A model generated the notes under the pieces. It worked only from the letters and a program-made list of their open reading frames with translations, was not told the DNA's origin and did no database searches. Shown here piece by piece: positions 20,448 through 30,849 of a stretch of DNA of 64,000 nucleotides. The stretch covers positions 406,501-470,500 of the forward strand of contig JBBBDQ010001689.1 of the NCBI GenBank assembly GCA_037127315.1, read 5' to 3'. This stretch comes from Ascarosepion bandense. Taxonomy: Eukaryota > Mollusca > Cephalopoda > Sepiida > Sepiidae. Position 1 is the stretch's first letter, and the number at the start of each line of letters is the position of its first letter. The position numbers and the translations under genes are program-made.

Positions 20448-20475
20448 CCTGAGGAGACCGGTTTGGTCGAAAACT
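20408..20475 (+). repeat. (TA)n tract followed by a partial hammerhead (H6)
   Basis: After the TA tract (20410-20442), CTGAGGA (20449-20455), GACC, GGTTT, GGTC and GAAA (20469-20472) make an intact core and 4-bp stem II. A reasonable stem III (AACT with AGTT) leaves G at the cleavage position, and stem I does not pair. The fold therefore looks incomplete or decayed. Confidence 0.5.
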
Positions 20476-20696
20476 AGGTAGAAACTAAGTTGTGTGCATT
20501 TTCTTCTCTGACATCGTAGATAAACTGTCCGAAGTTCGTACTTTGTTAGCGTTCGTTCAAGTACTTTTGATCATCTCAGTCATTAGGAAGAACCAATGTG
20601 ATGCCTGTGTGCTGGTTAGACCTACTTTATCTACAGCCTGGCTTTCTGTGCAAAGTAGGATGTTTAAAATAGTCAGCAGTTACATCTTCTTCTTCT

Positions 20697-21750
20697 TTTA
20701 TGTGCCCTGTCCTTTCAGGACGTAGGCGATCATGGCTTTCCACAGCTTCCTGTCCCTGGTGGCTCTTAGCACGCTTTCTCCTGTTGCATCATACAACCCT
20801 CGTTCCGTCATCCACCTGATCGGGTCCTTCAAATATGTTATCCGCTACTTTCCCCTATCTCTTTTTCCCTCTATCTGGCCTGTTAGTAACCGGTTCTCCA
20901 AGCCCTCCCTCCTCATTGCATGTCCCAGAAACTTTAGTTGTCTTTTCCCGGTGCTCGGTATCAATTTCCTTTTCGTCTCCATCCTTTCCAAAACCTCGTC
21001 ATTGCTCACATGTTCGGTCCATGATATCAGCAGCATCCTTCTGTAGAACCACATTTCAGCTGCTTCAAGTTTTTCCTTCGTCTTCGAAGATATTGTCCAA
21101 CATTCACTACCATATTGAAGAACCGACATCTCCATAACAATTCAGTACTCTCCTCTTTGTTTCTAGTGAAATTGTCCTGGTTCATACTTAACTTTATTTA
21201 ATTTCTGGAATGCTTCCCTCACCATGCCAATTCACCTTCGGATCTCAGTGTCGCACTTTCCGTCTTCTGTTAGAAGACCTACCAGGTATTTAAATTTTTG
21301 TACCTGCTTTGATTTTAGAGCCCCTCACCTGTCATTGGCATTTTGGGCTGCCCTTTTTGCTGTTGACCATGCATTCAGTTTTCTTGCAGTTTATTTGTAG
21401 TCCTTTCTTGTCACTCTCTTCAGCTACCTTCTGTAGGAGGTCTTGTAGTTTTTTTTCTGTGTCTGCTGTCCGCACTGTATCATCTGCGTACCTTATATTG
21501 TTTAAATTGTGGCCTCCGATTACGAATCCTGGCATAACTTAGGGTTCTCAGAATAGTCTTGCTGTATAAGTTTAATAGATCCGGTGAAATAACGCATCCT
21601 TGTCTTACGCCCCTTTCAATCTTAGTTTAATTGCTGAATTCGTTACCTGTCCGTATGCAGACATTTTGCTGCCAGTAGTGATTTCTTGATTACTTTTCGG
21701 TCTTTCCCAATTATGTCGAGGCTGCTAAACATCTCCATCAATTCTTTGTG
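20697..21750 (-). pseudogene. RTE-like LINE reverse transcriptase, 5'-truncated and decayed
   Basis: Reading right to left there is a decayed RT motif region (ERGVRQGCVISPDLLNLY-like, near 21600), then GHNLNNIRYADDTVRTADTEKKLQDLL with the catalytic YADD at 21490-21479. GLQINCKKTECMV and a broken KYLGLLTEDGKCDTEIR follow. The frame 21135-20845 reads VLQYGSECWTISSKTKEKLEAAEMWFYRRMLLISWTEHVSNDEVLERMETKRK and FLGHAMRREGLENRLLTGQIEGKRDRGK. The end is RDRKLWKAMIAYVLKGQGT, stop, then AAGAAGAAG. Several frameshifts and stops are present. The sequence type is common in molluscs and usually filed under RTE; the clade is from memory. Confidence 0.88.
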
Positions 21751-21751
21751 G

Positions 21752-22166
21752 TGTATCGGTTACTAAAATCGAGACCGAAGCATAAGAATGAGAAATTTAA
21801 AGTTATATTTATTTTATAATATTTTTTAATATTAACATTGCGTTTAAATACTTGTATATGAGTGTATGAGTGCGTGCATACATTAAGTATATATAGATTA
21901 TATGTTTTTCATGAAGACACTTGGTAAAGTCATAACCGTTGACTAAAATGTCGATCAGCACATCCTGAACAAACAAAGTATGAGGTCTAACATTAGACAA
22001 CAATTGGTAAATAACACCAAAATACTCCACACTACCGAATGCAAAGAAATACTAAAAAGTGTATGAATACTATAGCGAACTGTTGATTTACAGATAGTTA
22101 TTATAAATAAATTTTTGTATGTCCACTTTTTATATCTATGTAACTGGGAGTATATATATATATATA
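21752..22166. other. Unassigned AT-rich DNA
   Basis: A 73-aa frame (21809-22030, -) of no recognisable family and a short (TA)n tract leading into the MITE. Nothing else seen. Confidence 0.4.
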
Positions 22167-22549
22167 CTACCGGCCAGAATTATTAGGTCACCCCAGTGTT
22201 TTAAAAATTATATATTTCATACTATTTTTTTTAGTATTTATTGGCAAGTGAATATTTGTAAATGAAAATAGAATGGTTCTTTTGTTATTACTGCACAATA
22301 ACATGTGCATCAAATGAACTTAAAAATATTTAATAATTACCTGTATTGCAGTTTCATCAATGAAAGAATGAAGAAAATTTAGGATGATTCGGTTGAGTTC
22401 ATCTTTGCTTCCTTGCTTTGCAAAATTTTACAAACTAATAATAAAAAAAGAACCATTTTATTTTCATTTAGAATTATCCATTTAAAAATACTATGAAATA
22501 CATCATTTCTTTTAAAATACTGGAGTGGTCTAATAATTATAGCCGGTAA
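22167..22549. mobile_element. MITE with long TIRs, CTACCGGCC family (copy 1)
   Basis: The left terminus CTACCGGCCAGAATTATTAG and right terminus CTAATAATTATAGCCGGTAA are inverted repeats. Complementarity extends inward (AGGTCACCCCAGT with ACTGGAGTGGTCT, and AATGAAAATAGAATGGTTCTTT with AAAGAACCATTTTATTTTCATT). It is preceded by TA. A second copy at 35884-36260 matches throughout. Size about 380 bp, no coding capacity. A TA target and 'TTATTAGG.CACCCC' ends suggest a Tc1/mariner-type MITE. Confidence 0.85.
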
Positions 22550-22554
<5 letters not shown>

Positions 22555-22603
<49 letters not shown>

Positions 22604-23037
22604 TATATTATATTATATTTTTGCCTTATCAAATAAAGCAACAAGGTAATATGATTATTATTTTTTATATTTTAGCCTTATCAAATAAAGCAATAAGGCT
22701 ATATATTTATTATTTTTAGATTTTTGCCTTATCAAATACAGCAATAAGTCAATATATTTATTATTTTTTATATTTTTGCCGTATCAAATAAAGCAGTAAG
22801 GCTATATATTTATTATTTTTAGATTTTTGCCTTATCAAATACAGCAATAAGGCAATATATTTATTATTTTTTATATTTTTGCCTTATCAAATAAAGCAAT
22901 AAGGCTATATATATATTATTTTTAGATTTTTGCCTTATCAAATACAGCAATAAGGCAATATATCTATTATTTCTTATATTTTTGCCTTATCAAATAAAGC
23001 AATAAGTGAATATATTTATTATTTTTTAGATTCTTCA
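22555..23037. repeat. (TA)n plus tandem array of about 52-bp hairpin units
   Basis: After a (TA)n/(TATAT)n tract (22560-22618) come about eight units of roughly 52 bp. Each contains GCCTTAT - AAATAAAGCA or AAATACAGCA - ATAAGGC, so every unit can form a 7-bp hairpin. AAATAAAGC and AAATACAGC versions alternate, giving a dimer of about 105 bp as the higher-order unit. The spacer between hairpins is ATATATTTATTATTTTT. Confidence 0.9.
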
Positions 23038-23156
23038 TTTATATTTTTGTCTTCATAAATGCTAGAATTTTGTCGCAATACATTACCGCATATTGAAATC
23101 CTCACGGTATTTAGTATCATTAACATAATATATTTATATTTTTTATAAAAATTTCT

Positions 23157-23195
<39 letters not shown>
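23157..23195. repeat. (GATA)n microsatellite
   Basis: Nine to ten GATA units. Confidence 0.96.
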
Positions 23196-23197
23196 TA

Positions 23198-24145
23198 TTT
23201 ATCTTAAGCATCAAACTTGTTTTTAAATAGTGGGAGTTATTTATATGCTAAATAATAAAACTTAATTTTTACGCAAAAAATAATGAAAATTTTATTTTAT
23301 TATATAACGCACCCTAGTAAAAGTAATTGCCATTTTTGCCACTTTATCTGTTTCATTTCTCCGCAAAATTCGGTTTCCGTCGGTCAATGTATAATTATTT
23401 TAGATGATATAACTAACTAACGGACGGACTGACATAAGACACAGAATTTTATATATAGATGGTAACAATGCAATATATTTTTATTATATGCATTATTTGT
23501 CTTACTAATTGATATCTTTAAACGTTCTTAAACAATCGATGTGTGGAAACTATTAGTTATTATAATAAAGTAATAAATTTTCTTCACATTTGTTGTTGCG
23601 GGGACATTCTCCTGGAGACGGGATAAATTCTGTCAATTTATTTTGACTTTCAAACCGATGCTGATGTCTTGAAAGTATTGATTGATTGCGATCATCGTTT
23701 TTTTTTTTCATCAATCTTTTCAGCCATTTATTTTTTTTTCCTAATTTTTTATTTTTTTGTTGTCATTCAGTTCTCGTAATTTTACGTTATTTTTCTTTCA
23801 TAACTGAGAAAACGAAACAATTTTTAATCGAATTATTACATGCAATGAAAAATGGATACTCTTTGACAACAGTGAGAGTGTAGGCCAGTACTTATATACA
23901 AGGGAATCACCAAACAATACCCAAAATTTCTGCCACACCCTAAAAAGTTAATAAAGGTGTTATTTAAAAAAAAAATAAGAGATCTGGCCAGTGGTTAGAT
24001 GAAATAAATCACAAAGAAATCCGCTAAAATCTCCATTGCACCTAAAAAGACTTAATGGTTGGTGTCGGTGGTTTTTCAACGGGGTTATTCTTTATTCATT
24101 CTTGCTTCGGGAGAAAACAATAACATCAACCATGTATTGTTGAGA
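23198..24145. other. Unassigned AT-rich DNA
   Basis: No supportable gene. A short block AATTTTACGTTATTTTTCT (about 23780) recurs near 24170. Otherwise T-rich. Confidence 0.4.
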
Positions 24146-24149
24146 AATT

Positions 24150-24465
24150 GAGTCATGCAATTCTCGTTATTTTACGTTATTTTTCTATCATATATTCTTT
24201 TTTTTTTCTTGTTTTCTCCTTCTTTTCCGTATCCCTTCTTTCTTCATTTTTCCTGTTTTCTTTATTCTTTTTCTGCTATCGTTTATTTCTTCATTCTTTC
24301 TTTCTTTTTTATTTCGTTCTTTCTTTTTTCTTTCTTTTCTTCATCTGTCCTTTTTTTTATTTTTTAGTGAATCATTCCTCCCGCTTCTACTTAGGTTTTC
24401 TTCCTGTAATTTCTTATTTTTTCTCTTCCATGTTCTTCTGCTCCTACTTGTCTAGCACCTATAAG
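24150..24465. repeat. Pyrimidine-rich dispersed repeat; end matches 26095-26222
   Basis: About 120 bp near the right end (CCCGCTTCTACTTAGG, TTTCTTCCTGTAATTTCTTA, CATGTTCTTCTGCTCC, TCTAGCACCT) recurs in the same orientation at 26095-26222. The open frames here (115 and 70 aa) are phenylalanine/serine-rich products of T/C-rich DNA, not proteins. Confidence 0.65.
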
Positions 24466-24467
24466 AT

Positions 24468-24774
24468 CAGTCAGTCAGTTAAGTGTCATACGTGAAGCAC
24501 ACTTAGGCGATCATGTCTCGAAGGAGACATGCTGACTGAGCAGAACATTATCCCGAAGTAGGTTGTCATTTCTTTCTGCGGTCGACTGGTTGTCAGCCAA
24601 GGCTATAGAACTCAATCTGTTCTATTATGTAACCCATAACTAGAGGGAAAATACGGATTAATACCTTTCCCAAGAGTATCTGTGCGTAAGTGAATGCAAG
24701 GAATTCAAGTAGAATTCGAACTCAACTCCCCGATTTCTCGTTCTGAGCCTATAGCCACTGCACCAAACGTACAC
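24468..24774 (-). mobile_element. tRNA-headed SINE (copy S2)
   Basis: Minus strand, essentially full length. The 3' end is AACTGACTGACTG at 24468-24481, with the palindromic TGTCTCGAAGGAGACATG inside. The B-box-like GAATTCGAACTC.ACT (reverse sense) is near 24717-24730, and the head ends with GTGCA.TGGCTATAGGC at 24774. The end borders the pyrimidine-rich repeat directly. Confidence 0.85.
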
Positions 24775-24775
24775 C

Positions 24776-25424
24776 CCACAGATACAAATCCTATATCATC
24801 TAACAATTAACTCAAACGAAACAAATAAAATTTCACATCCGCAAAATCGGATCAAAACGAGTGAAAACATTTTGGAAAACTCAGACGAAATCCAATTTCA
24901 CAAGTCAGTGTGAAAGTTAAGATTCTAGTTTCTAATTGGATAGGAAATAGCAAATTGATCTATAACCCCTGTCAATTTTTTTTTCACACCTAGAAAATAG
25001 TTATGCTGTTTGGAGCCGATCCCATGGCTAAAATTCACTACTTAACCACGTCTCTTGACCGGTCAAATGAGTCTGAGATGGGAGCGGTAATCTGATGCCT
25101 CGTCTACATAAATTAATTCTTCCACCTTCCAATTTTCCTTTCTTCGTCTTCACCCACATACCATCAAAGAAAACAACAACAAGATACTTCAACGGACCCC
25201 TATGAGTAAAATCTCTTTTTTATTGATTGACTTTCCTTTTCACTTTTTCTCCGGCCATAAAAAGGAAAAGAACACAGATTTTATTAGTTAAGTAGTCTGA
25301 TTAATGTTTTTACATACACACATTCTGCTACTATCAAATATAAGCTCTGAATTTCTGTGGAACATTTAACTACTTACATTTCCTCTTTGAATAATTAACT
25401 ACATGCATTTTCTCTGAACATTTT
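24776..25424. other. Unassigned DNA
   Basis: No gene, RNA or element end recognised. Confidence 0.4.
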
Positions 25425-25772
25425 CTTCGTAGATAGATCTATCTATCGCCCGGTTCACACTCCACCCATGTCTATTGAACAGGTTAAGAGGCTCATCCCT
25501 TGTTCCCTGCTTAGGATATGGTTTCCGGCTTTCTCTTTTCCAATCTTCTCACTTTGTTTTTTTTTTTTTTTCAATTGGAGTAGATAGATCTATCTATCGC
25601 CCGGTTCACACTCCACCCATGTCTATTGAACAGGTTAAGAGGCTCATCCCTTGTTCCCTGTTTAGGATATGGTTTCCGGCTTTCTCTTTTCCAATCTTCT
25701 CACTATTACGTAGCCCCCTGCACATCAGTGGCGTTACCGCCTTGCTCGGGGTGATACGATTAAAAAAATGTT
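25425..25772 (+). mobile_element. VNTR retroposon with LINE-type tail (2 units)
   Basis: Two tandem units of about 152 bp, each with GTAGATAGATCTATCTATCG, CCCGGTTCACACTCCACCCA, CTTGTTCCCTG and GGATATGGTTTCCGGCTTTC, are followed by a 3' tail. The tail is ACGTAGCCCCCTGCACATCA, GTGGCGTTACCGCCTTGCTC and GGGGTGATACGATTAAAAAA. It is the same type as the tails of the local LINE copies, so the element probably uses that LINE's machinery. Three-unit copies lie at 55597-56032 (+) and 58762-59264 (-). The 103-aa frame across it is not credible. Confidence 0.8.
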
Positions 25773-25774
25773 AT

Positions 25775-26305
25775 TCTGTTCTGTAAATAGAATTTCGCTT
25801 ATTTTACCAACTTGTTATTTAAATTTAGATAATAAAAATTTTACTTTAATGTCCAAACAAAACACATTTATTCTTCCAACCATACTTTCAAACTTTCTGA
25901 TATATTAAAATTGTGGGGACTTCGGTTGTGTTTGGCACAAGGCCAATTTGACAAACATCACTGAGGTCCCTACCTACCTCTTTCACATCCACCTCCTACA
26001 TCCGATTTACAAGTTTGTGATGCCAACATAAACTTTTTTCTTTCTTTCTTTCTTTCTTTTTTCTTTCTTTCTTTCTTTCGTTCTTTTTTTCACCTGTTGA
26101 ATCTTTATAAATTTCTAGTTAATCATTCTTCCCACTTCTACTTAGTTTTTCTTCCTGCCATTTCTTCTTATTCTTTTTTTTCTCTTTCATGTTCTTCTAC
26201 GCCAACTCATCTAGCACCTCCTTCACATCCGCCTCCTCCATCTGATCTACAAATTTGTGATGCCAACATAAACTAATTACAGTAATATTTGTCTACACTT
26301 CTGAG
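25775..26305. other. Unassigned DNA with (TTTC)n tract and a dispersed T/C-rich repeat
   Basis: A (CTTT)n tract lies at 26035-26082. The segment 26095-26222 repeats 24340-24462 in direct orientation. CCACCTCCTACATCCGAT.TACAA.TTTGTGATGCCAACATAAACT occurs at about 25990 and again in variant form at about 26230. Confidence 0.55.
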
Positions 26306-26309
26306 ATGA

Positions 26310-26745
26310 TTTAGTATGTACTCTATTTACGTTGTTCGGACTATTGTCCTCATCTTCATTGCCATGTTTACGGTGTTTCGGCCGTTGTGCGCTCTGGCTT
26401 TTTTAATTGCTAGAAACTTTGAACAGATACATTTATTACAAGTCACTGGAATTAAACACCGTCTATATCCACAGGTTAGTTAGTTTCAGTGACTTGACCC
26501 AAGAGTTGTCAGTTCAATACCAGTCTACAGCAGTGGTGAACAAAATACTTAATCAAGTTAAAGGGAAATAACTACATGGCTACCAGAAGTGGCATCGCAC
26601 ATGGTATGAAAATGATATACCCTTTGATCGTGATAAAAGTGTTCGGTTCAAAACTTTTAGCACCTGAAGAAGGCCGGAGAACGACCGAAACGTAGTAAAC
26701 ATGGCAATAAAGATGAGGACAATAGCCCTAACAATGTAAATAGTG
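26310..26745. repeat. Repeat family Y, copy 2: back-to-back inverted pair
   Basis: The left half (26310-about 26455, -) and right half (about 26460-26745, +) are complementary over their outer 90 bp (TTTACGGTGTTTCGGCCGTT against AACGACCGAAACGTAGTAAA). The right half has the complete order: CAGTGACTTGACCC, GAGTTGTCAGTTCAATACCA, CAGTGGTGAACAA, CACCTGAAGAAGG, CGACCGAAACGTAG, ATGAGGACAATA, AATGTAAATAGTG. The ends CTGAAGA and GAAAC resemble a hammerhead, but an extra A separates the core from a mismatched stem II. Confidence 0.65.
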
Positions 26746-26879
26746 CAAGTATAGATGGTTAAATACCTGGGAACTGTTTTAACAGAGGATGGCGTATGCA
26801 ACACCGAGATCCGAACACGTATTGAAATAGCGAAAGAAGCACCCAAAATGTCAAACCAGGCAGCCAGTTATCTGCTTGA
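26746..26879 (+). pseudogene. RTE-like fragment, left of a SINE insertion
   Basis: It reads VKYLGTVLTEDGVCNTEIRTRIEIAKEAPKMSNQ, matching the RTE segment 'KYLGSVLTEDGKCDTEIRRRIGMAKEAFQKLS'. It is the same element as 27165-27590, split by the minus-strand SINE. Confidence 0.8.
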
Positions 26880-27164
26880 CAGGATACACGCTTTGGCGAT
26901 CATGTCTCTTTCGATCCATGACTGACTAAGCAGAAGGTTTTCCCTTAGTAGTTTATCATTTATTTCTGCGGTAGACTGGCTGCCAACCAAGGATATAGAA
27001 CCCAATCTGTTTTGCTATTCAACCCATAGTTAGAGAGTGAAGAGATCAATTAATGCCTTTTCAAAAGGGCATTTACGCGTAAGTGAATGCAACGAATTTA
27101 ACCGGAATTCGAACTCGGCTATCCAATTTCTCATTCTGAACCAATAACCATTGCACCACAACGC
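26880..27164 (-). mobile_element. tRNA-headed SINE (copy S3) inserted in RTE
   Basis: Its 3' end is near CTTGGCGATCATGTCTCT at 26893 and its head near TTGCACCACAACGCA at 27150-27164. The B-box region is CCGGAATTCGAACTCGG. It interrupts an RTE-derived sequence whose sense continues on both sides. Confidence 0.85.
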
Positions 27165-27590
27165 AAAAGTCAATCAAGGGGCTAAAAACAGAAAAAGATT
27201 TTTGAAATAAAAAGAAAGTACTTTTATATGACAGTTAATACTCCACGGCTAAGGGAAAAACTGTTCAAAACAGAAATGTGGTTCTACAGAGGATACTGAG
27301 AATCCCGTGTACGAAGCGAGTAAGCAACCAGAAAGTTTTAAGGAAAATGGCAACAAAATGTATCAGCAAGTGACACCTGAAATTTCTTTGAGTACATAAA
27401 TAGGGAGAGAGTAGAAAAATAATCTTCACAGGACATCTTGTGGGTAAGAGATACAGGGGTAGGCTGAGAATCTCTCACCCGACAAAATTATCGTAGATCT
27501 TAGATGTTTTACGAAGCAAATGTAAACAATCAGCTCCATTGGACAAAAAGTGCGAAAGGGTAAATTGGTGAACTTAAAATCAAAAAGAAT
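27165..27590 (+). pseudogene. RTE-like fragment, right of the SINE insertion
   Basis: Segments in shifting frames resemble FKTEMWFYRG.LRIPCTKRVSNQKVLRKM, FTGHLVGKRYRGRLRISH and DVLRSKCKQSAPLDKKCERV. They correspond to the C-terminal half of the RTE copies at 20.8-21.1 kb and 55.1-55.3 kb. Heavily decayed. Confidence 0.6.
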
Positions 27591-27660
27591 GTGTCGACCT
27601 GGCTTCCATGTAGATATGTGCCCCTAGAAAGTTTGAAAGTTTTCATTCCTGTTCACACCA

Positions 27661-27778
27661 TTGTAGAGACATTGTAGTTTCAATGTCGAAACAAATGTAC
27701 GATTTGAAGTGGATATATAAAAAAATGTACATGTTCTAAACTATAATTTAGAATATATATATATATATATATATATAT
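27661..27778 (+). repeat. Decayed hammerhead (H5) plus conserved 3' block and (TA)n
   Basis: Stem II GACATTG/CAATGTC (27668-27674 with 27681-27687) is perfect. GAAA is at 27688-27691, stem III is ACA/TGT, and the potential cleavage triplet is GTA. The core reads TTGTAGA instead of CTGANGA (two changes). It is followed by ATGTACATGTTCTAAA and a (TA)n tract, the same order as in the intact fold at 20310. Confidence 0.6.
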
Positions 27779-27779
27779 A

Positions 27780-28125
27780 ACCCATCTTCTCTCACTTTCT
27801 TCCCACCTCTATGCATTTTCATACTTCTTCCTCTTATTTAAGATCAGACGATGGATCAACAAATGGTTGTATATGACTATATTTTGTTTCGACTTATAAA
27901 CCTGGCGACTTTCATTTTTCTTTCATCATGTTACTTTTAACTCTTTCTCTTTCTCTCCCGTTTCCCTCATTTTATTCGTTATTTATTATTTTTTATTTCC
28001 TCAATGTCCCTTTTATGATTCCCCATTTTTGTTTCTCATTTTCCCTACCCACCTTTACCTAGCACACAAAAGCTTACTAATATAAGGAATCAAATTTTCC
28101 ATCTCCTCTAAAAAATACCGTTTAT
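27780..28125. other. Unassigned pyrimidine-rich DNA
   Basis: T/C-rich. Contains TTTGTTTCGACTT (27887), a possible reverse-strand remnant of the same GTCGAAACAAA end. Nothing else. Confidence 0.4.
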
Positions 28126-28128
28126 TAC

Positions 28129-28172
28129 CTGATAAGACATTGTTCTTTCAATGTCGAAACAATATGTACACT
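28129..28172 (+). repeat. Decayed hammerhead (H4)
   Basis: CTGATAA (one change from CTGATGA, at G8) is followed by stem II GACATTG/CAATGTC with a TTCTTT loop, GAAA at 28156-28159, stem III ACA/TGT and a GTA triplet. Stem I does not pair. This is the same subfamily as 27661. Confidence 0.6.
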
Positions 28173-28174
28173 TT

Positions 28175-29855
28175 GTAGTTGATTGTAATTTGAACATAGC
28201 CCAAAATATAATTTAATATATACATATATATATATTTTATTATATATATCGTATTATTGAAACATGAAAATTTAGTGGGGGTTACTTGGTGCTCACAAAT
28301 CTCACGGAAAAGTAAAAAATATATATAAGCGGATGTGACTGTATCCTTTTATTGGCCTGTTAATTGTCAAATCAGCAAGTAGGGCAAAGTGAACCACCTG
28401 GAAAAAGGAGTTTCTACCCTCAAAATTATTCTGTGAGAATTTTCGCTTCGGAGGAAATAAGATCGACAAATACAAGGATTAAAAATTTCTCTCACTGAAT
28501 TAACCCTCTCTGTCACTAACTAGTAGTCGGTAAAATTCCTCAGCTGGGTATATTAAAATTACTCTATGTGTATCACATTTGTTGTGACATTTAATGCTAC
28601 AAAAGCAAACATTACCCAGGTAAAAAAAGGCTTTCAGTAAAAAAAACAAAAAAACAAGCTAGCAATGCAACTTTGGTCGATACAAAAATTTCAATTCGAG
28701 ACAGATACTTAATTACAATTGATTTCTTGGCAATATCTATCTGACCAAAGTTAATAAGGACTACAAAAGATAGGAAGATGCGGTGAGCCATGATTTCCAC
28801 GTGCTCAAAAATACAGCATAATTTTAAAAAAATGTCACTATCATAGTCACTAAGTTTATTCGTGCTGCTTTTTGTCTTAATGCACGAGGATGTCAGTACC
28901 GTTTATCATTTAGGCTTAACGATTTCTTTTTAGACAGAACACACCGCAAATAGTATTATAAAAATTATAACTGTAACCTTTCTATTTATATATTCTGGTT
29001 CAAATCAGGTATTTGTTAAATAGATGTCAATCACTTGTCTACTATTGTTGTTATGCTATTATTATTATTATTATTATTATTATTGGACTAAAATATATTG
29101 CTTTTCAAAAAGCAAATAAAATAACATATGAAAGAAAGCAAATTCTGATATAAAGGAACAAACAATAATAACAATTCATAAAAATAAACCTACGCATTGT
29201 ATTTAAAAGAGTTACGCCCCCTTATCAGCCGGAAGTATCCGCCTCCAGAACCATTTAAACGTTGGACTAGTTTTATGCCTCAGCGCCCTCTAACGGGTAG
29301 TTTTACATTCAGGAAATAAAGGCGAGAGAGCGAGTAAGTGGTGGCGGAGAACAGTGGCTAAACTTATAACATTAACACGTGGCAGTCAAATGTTCTCGAG
29401 TAAGAAATAGTATTGCTTCCGCGAATTTTTTTTTTTTTTTTTTTGTACCCCGCGAATTTCTGCATCGTTGAGTTGATTGGCTTATGTCATGTTTGCTTAG
29501 GGCTTTTGGCGGAAAATGTGAAACACTTCTTCCTCCGCTACCCGCGCTTACAACATTTTTGTTTTACTAGTTCGCCATATGGAGGGTTTCTACAGCTGGT
29601 GGCGATGCGAACACAAGCTAAGATGTTTTTTTTACGTGTGTGCATTTTTTTTCTTTTTTCGCGATTTTTAATGTTTTGTACCGATTTTTTTTTTTTTTTT
29701 TGGTTTTACGCGATTATTGTTTTATTATTTATTTGTTTCCGAAATGTCTGTCGAATTTGGCTCATTTTCAACTCAAAACTTTGTTGAACCACAGAATAGA
29801 AAATGGTTTCTTTATTTCTTTACCTCATTTTACTGTCTCTCTCGCTTTCTTTTAT

Positions 29856-29926
<71 letters not shown>

Positions 29927-30185
29927 GTTATTTGCTGAGTATAGGAGATAGACAATTAGCATTTTTAGCGTTTATGTGTTGTCATATTGTCTTTACTATA
30001 AAAAAAATACGTATCGGTTGATTCAGCAAAAAGAGTTTAAATTACGACGTAGTCTTCTACGTTTACTGTATTACTAATTCCTTTAAGAAGTGCATGAAAC
30101 TATCTATTTACTCATTTTGGGTTATATAATAACATTACCCGATACCATATAATGTAAAGTTCGGCATTCATTAACCTAGTCGCCA
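28175..30185. other. Unassigned region with (ATT)n, (CT)n and (TA)n tracts
   Basis: An (ATT)n tract lies at 29053-29085, poly-T runs at 29427-29445 and 29682-29701, and (CT)n plus (TA)n at 29858-29925. The 29.2-29.4 kb part is GC-richer and includes CAGCGCCCTCTAACGGG. Open frames of up to 124 aa here follow T-rich DNA and match no family I know. Confidence 0.5.
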
Positions 30186-30186
30186 G

Positions 30187-30405
30187 TACTCAGTTAAGTA
30201 ACATACGTGATCAACGCTTGGGTGAGCAAGAATCTTAAGATGCATGATTGACTAGGCAGATTTTCCTGTAACTGGTTGCTGTTTCTCTCTATGGTAGACA
30301 GGCTGCCAATCAAAGTTATAGGGCCTACTTCGTTCTGGTATTTAACCCATAATTAAAAAGAATAGAGATGGTTTCATACATTTTATAAAGGCATTTTCGC
30401 ATAGG
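30187..30405 (-). mobile_element. tRNA-headed SINE (copy S4), head missing
   Basis: Minus-strand body from the 3' end (CAGTTAAGTAACATACGTGA) to a region matching the AAATGCC segment. The tRNA head is absent. It is diverged and is followed directly by S5 in the opposite orientation. Confidence 0.7.
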
Positions 30406-30418
30406 TGGTTGTCCACAT

Positions 30419-30722
30419 GTGCGTTGTGGTGCAGTGGATATCGACTCGGAACAAGAAATCGGGGAGTCGAGTTCAAATTACAATTTAATCCCTTGCATTC
30501 ACTTACGCGCAAATACCCTTGGGGGAGTTATTCATCTGTCACTTCCCTCCAATTATGAGTTAATTAACAGGGCAGATTGAGTTCTATAGCCTTGGCAGTC
30601 AACCAGTCTAACCACAGAAAGTAATGGCAACCTACTGCAGGATAATCTTCTGCCGAGTCAGTCATGTCTCTTTCGAGACATTATCGCCCAAGCGTGTATC
30701 ACGTATGGCACTTAACTGACTT
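30419..30722 (+). mobile_element. tRNA-headed SINE (copy S5), full length
   Basis: Head GTGCGTTGTGGTGCAGTGGA, B-box variant GAGTTCAAATTAC, body AACCAGTCTAACCACAGAAA, end CACTTAACTGACTTAG. Copies S4, S5 and S6 lie within 860 bp. Confidence 0.88.
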
Positions 30723-30768
30723 AGTAAATATAATAGTTGGAATCTTGATTAAACTTCTACTACTCATA

Positions 30769-30817
30769 AAGTGGGGGATCTGTTTTAAATTGTTATGAAG
30801 TAATAAACTGATCCCCC
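30769..30817. repeat. Short inverted repeat AGTGGGGGATC
   Basis: AGTGGGGGATC (30769-30779) and GATCCCCCACT (about 30807-30817) are perfect 11-bp complements around an AT-rich loop, between two SINE copies. Confidence 0.75.
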
Positions 30818-30849
30818 ACTAATTACTACTTAATAATATAATACATATC

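Noticed and set aside
26668..26700. Y-family end as a true hammerhead
   Set aside because: CTGAAGA and GAAAC are present with an AC/GT stem III and a GTA site, but an extra A follows the core and stem II has mismatches. Kept as hammerhead-like only.
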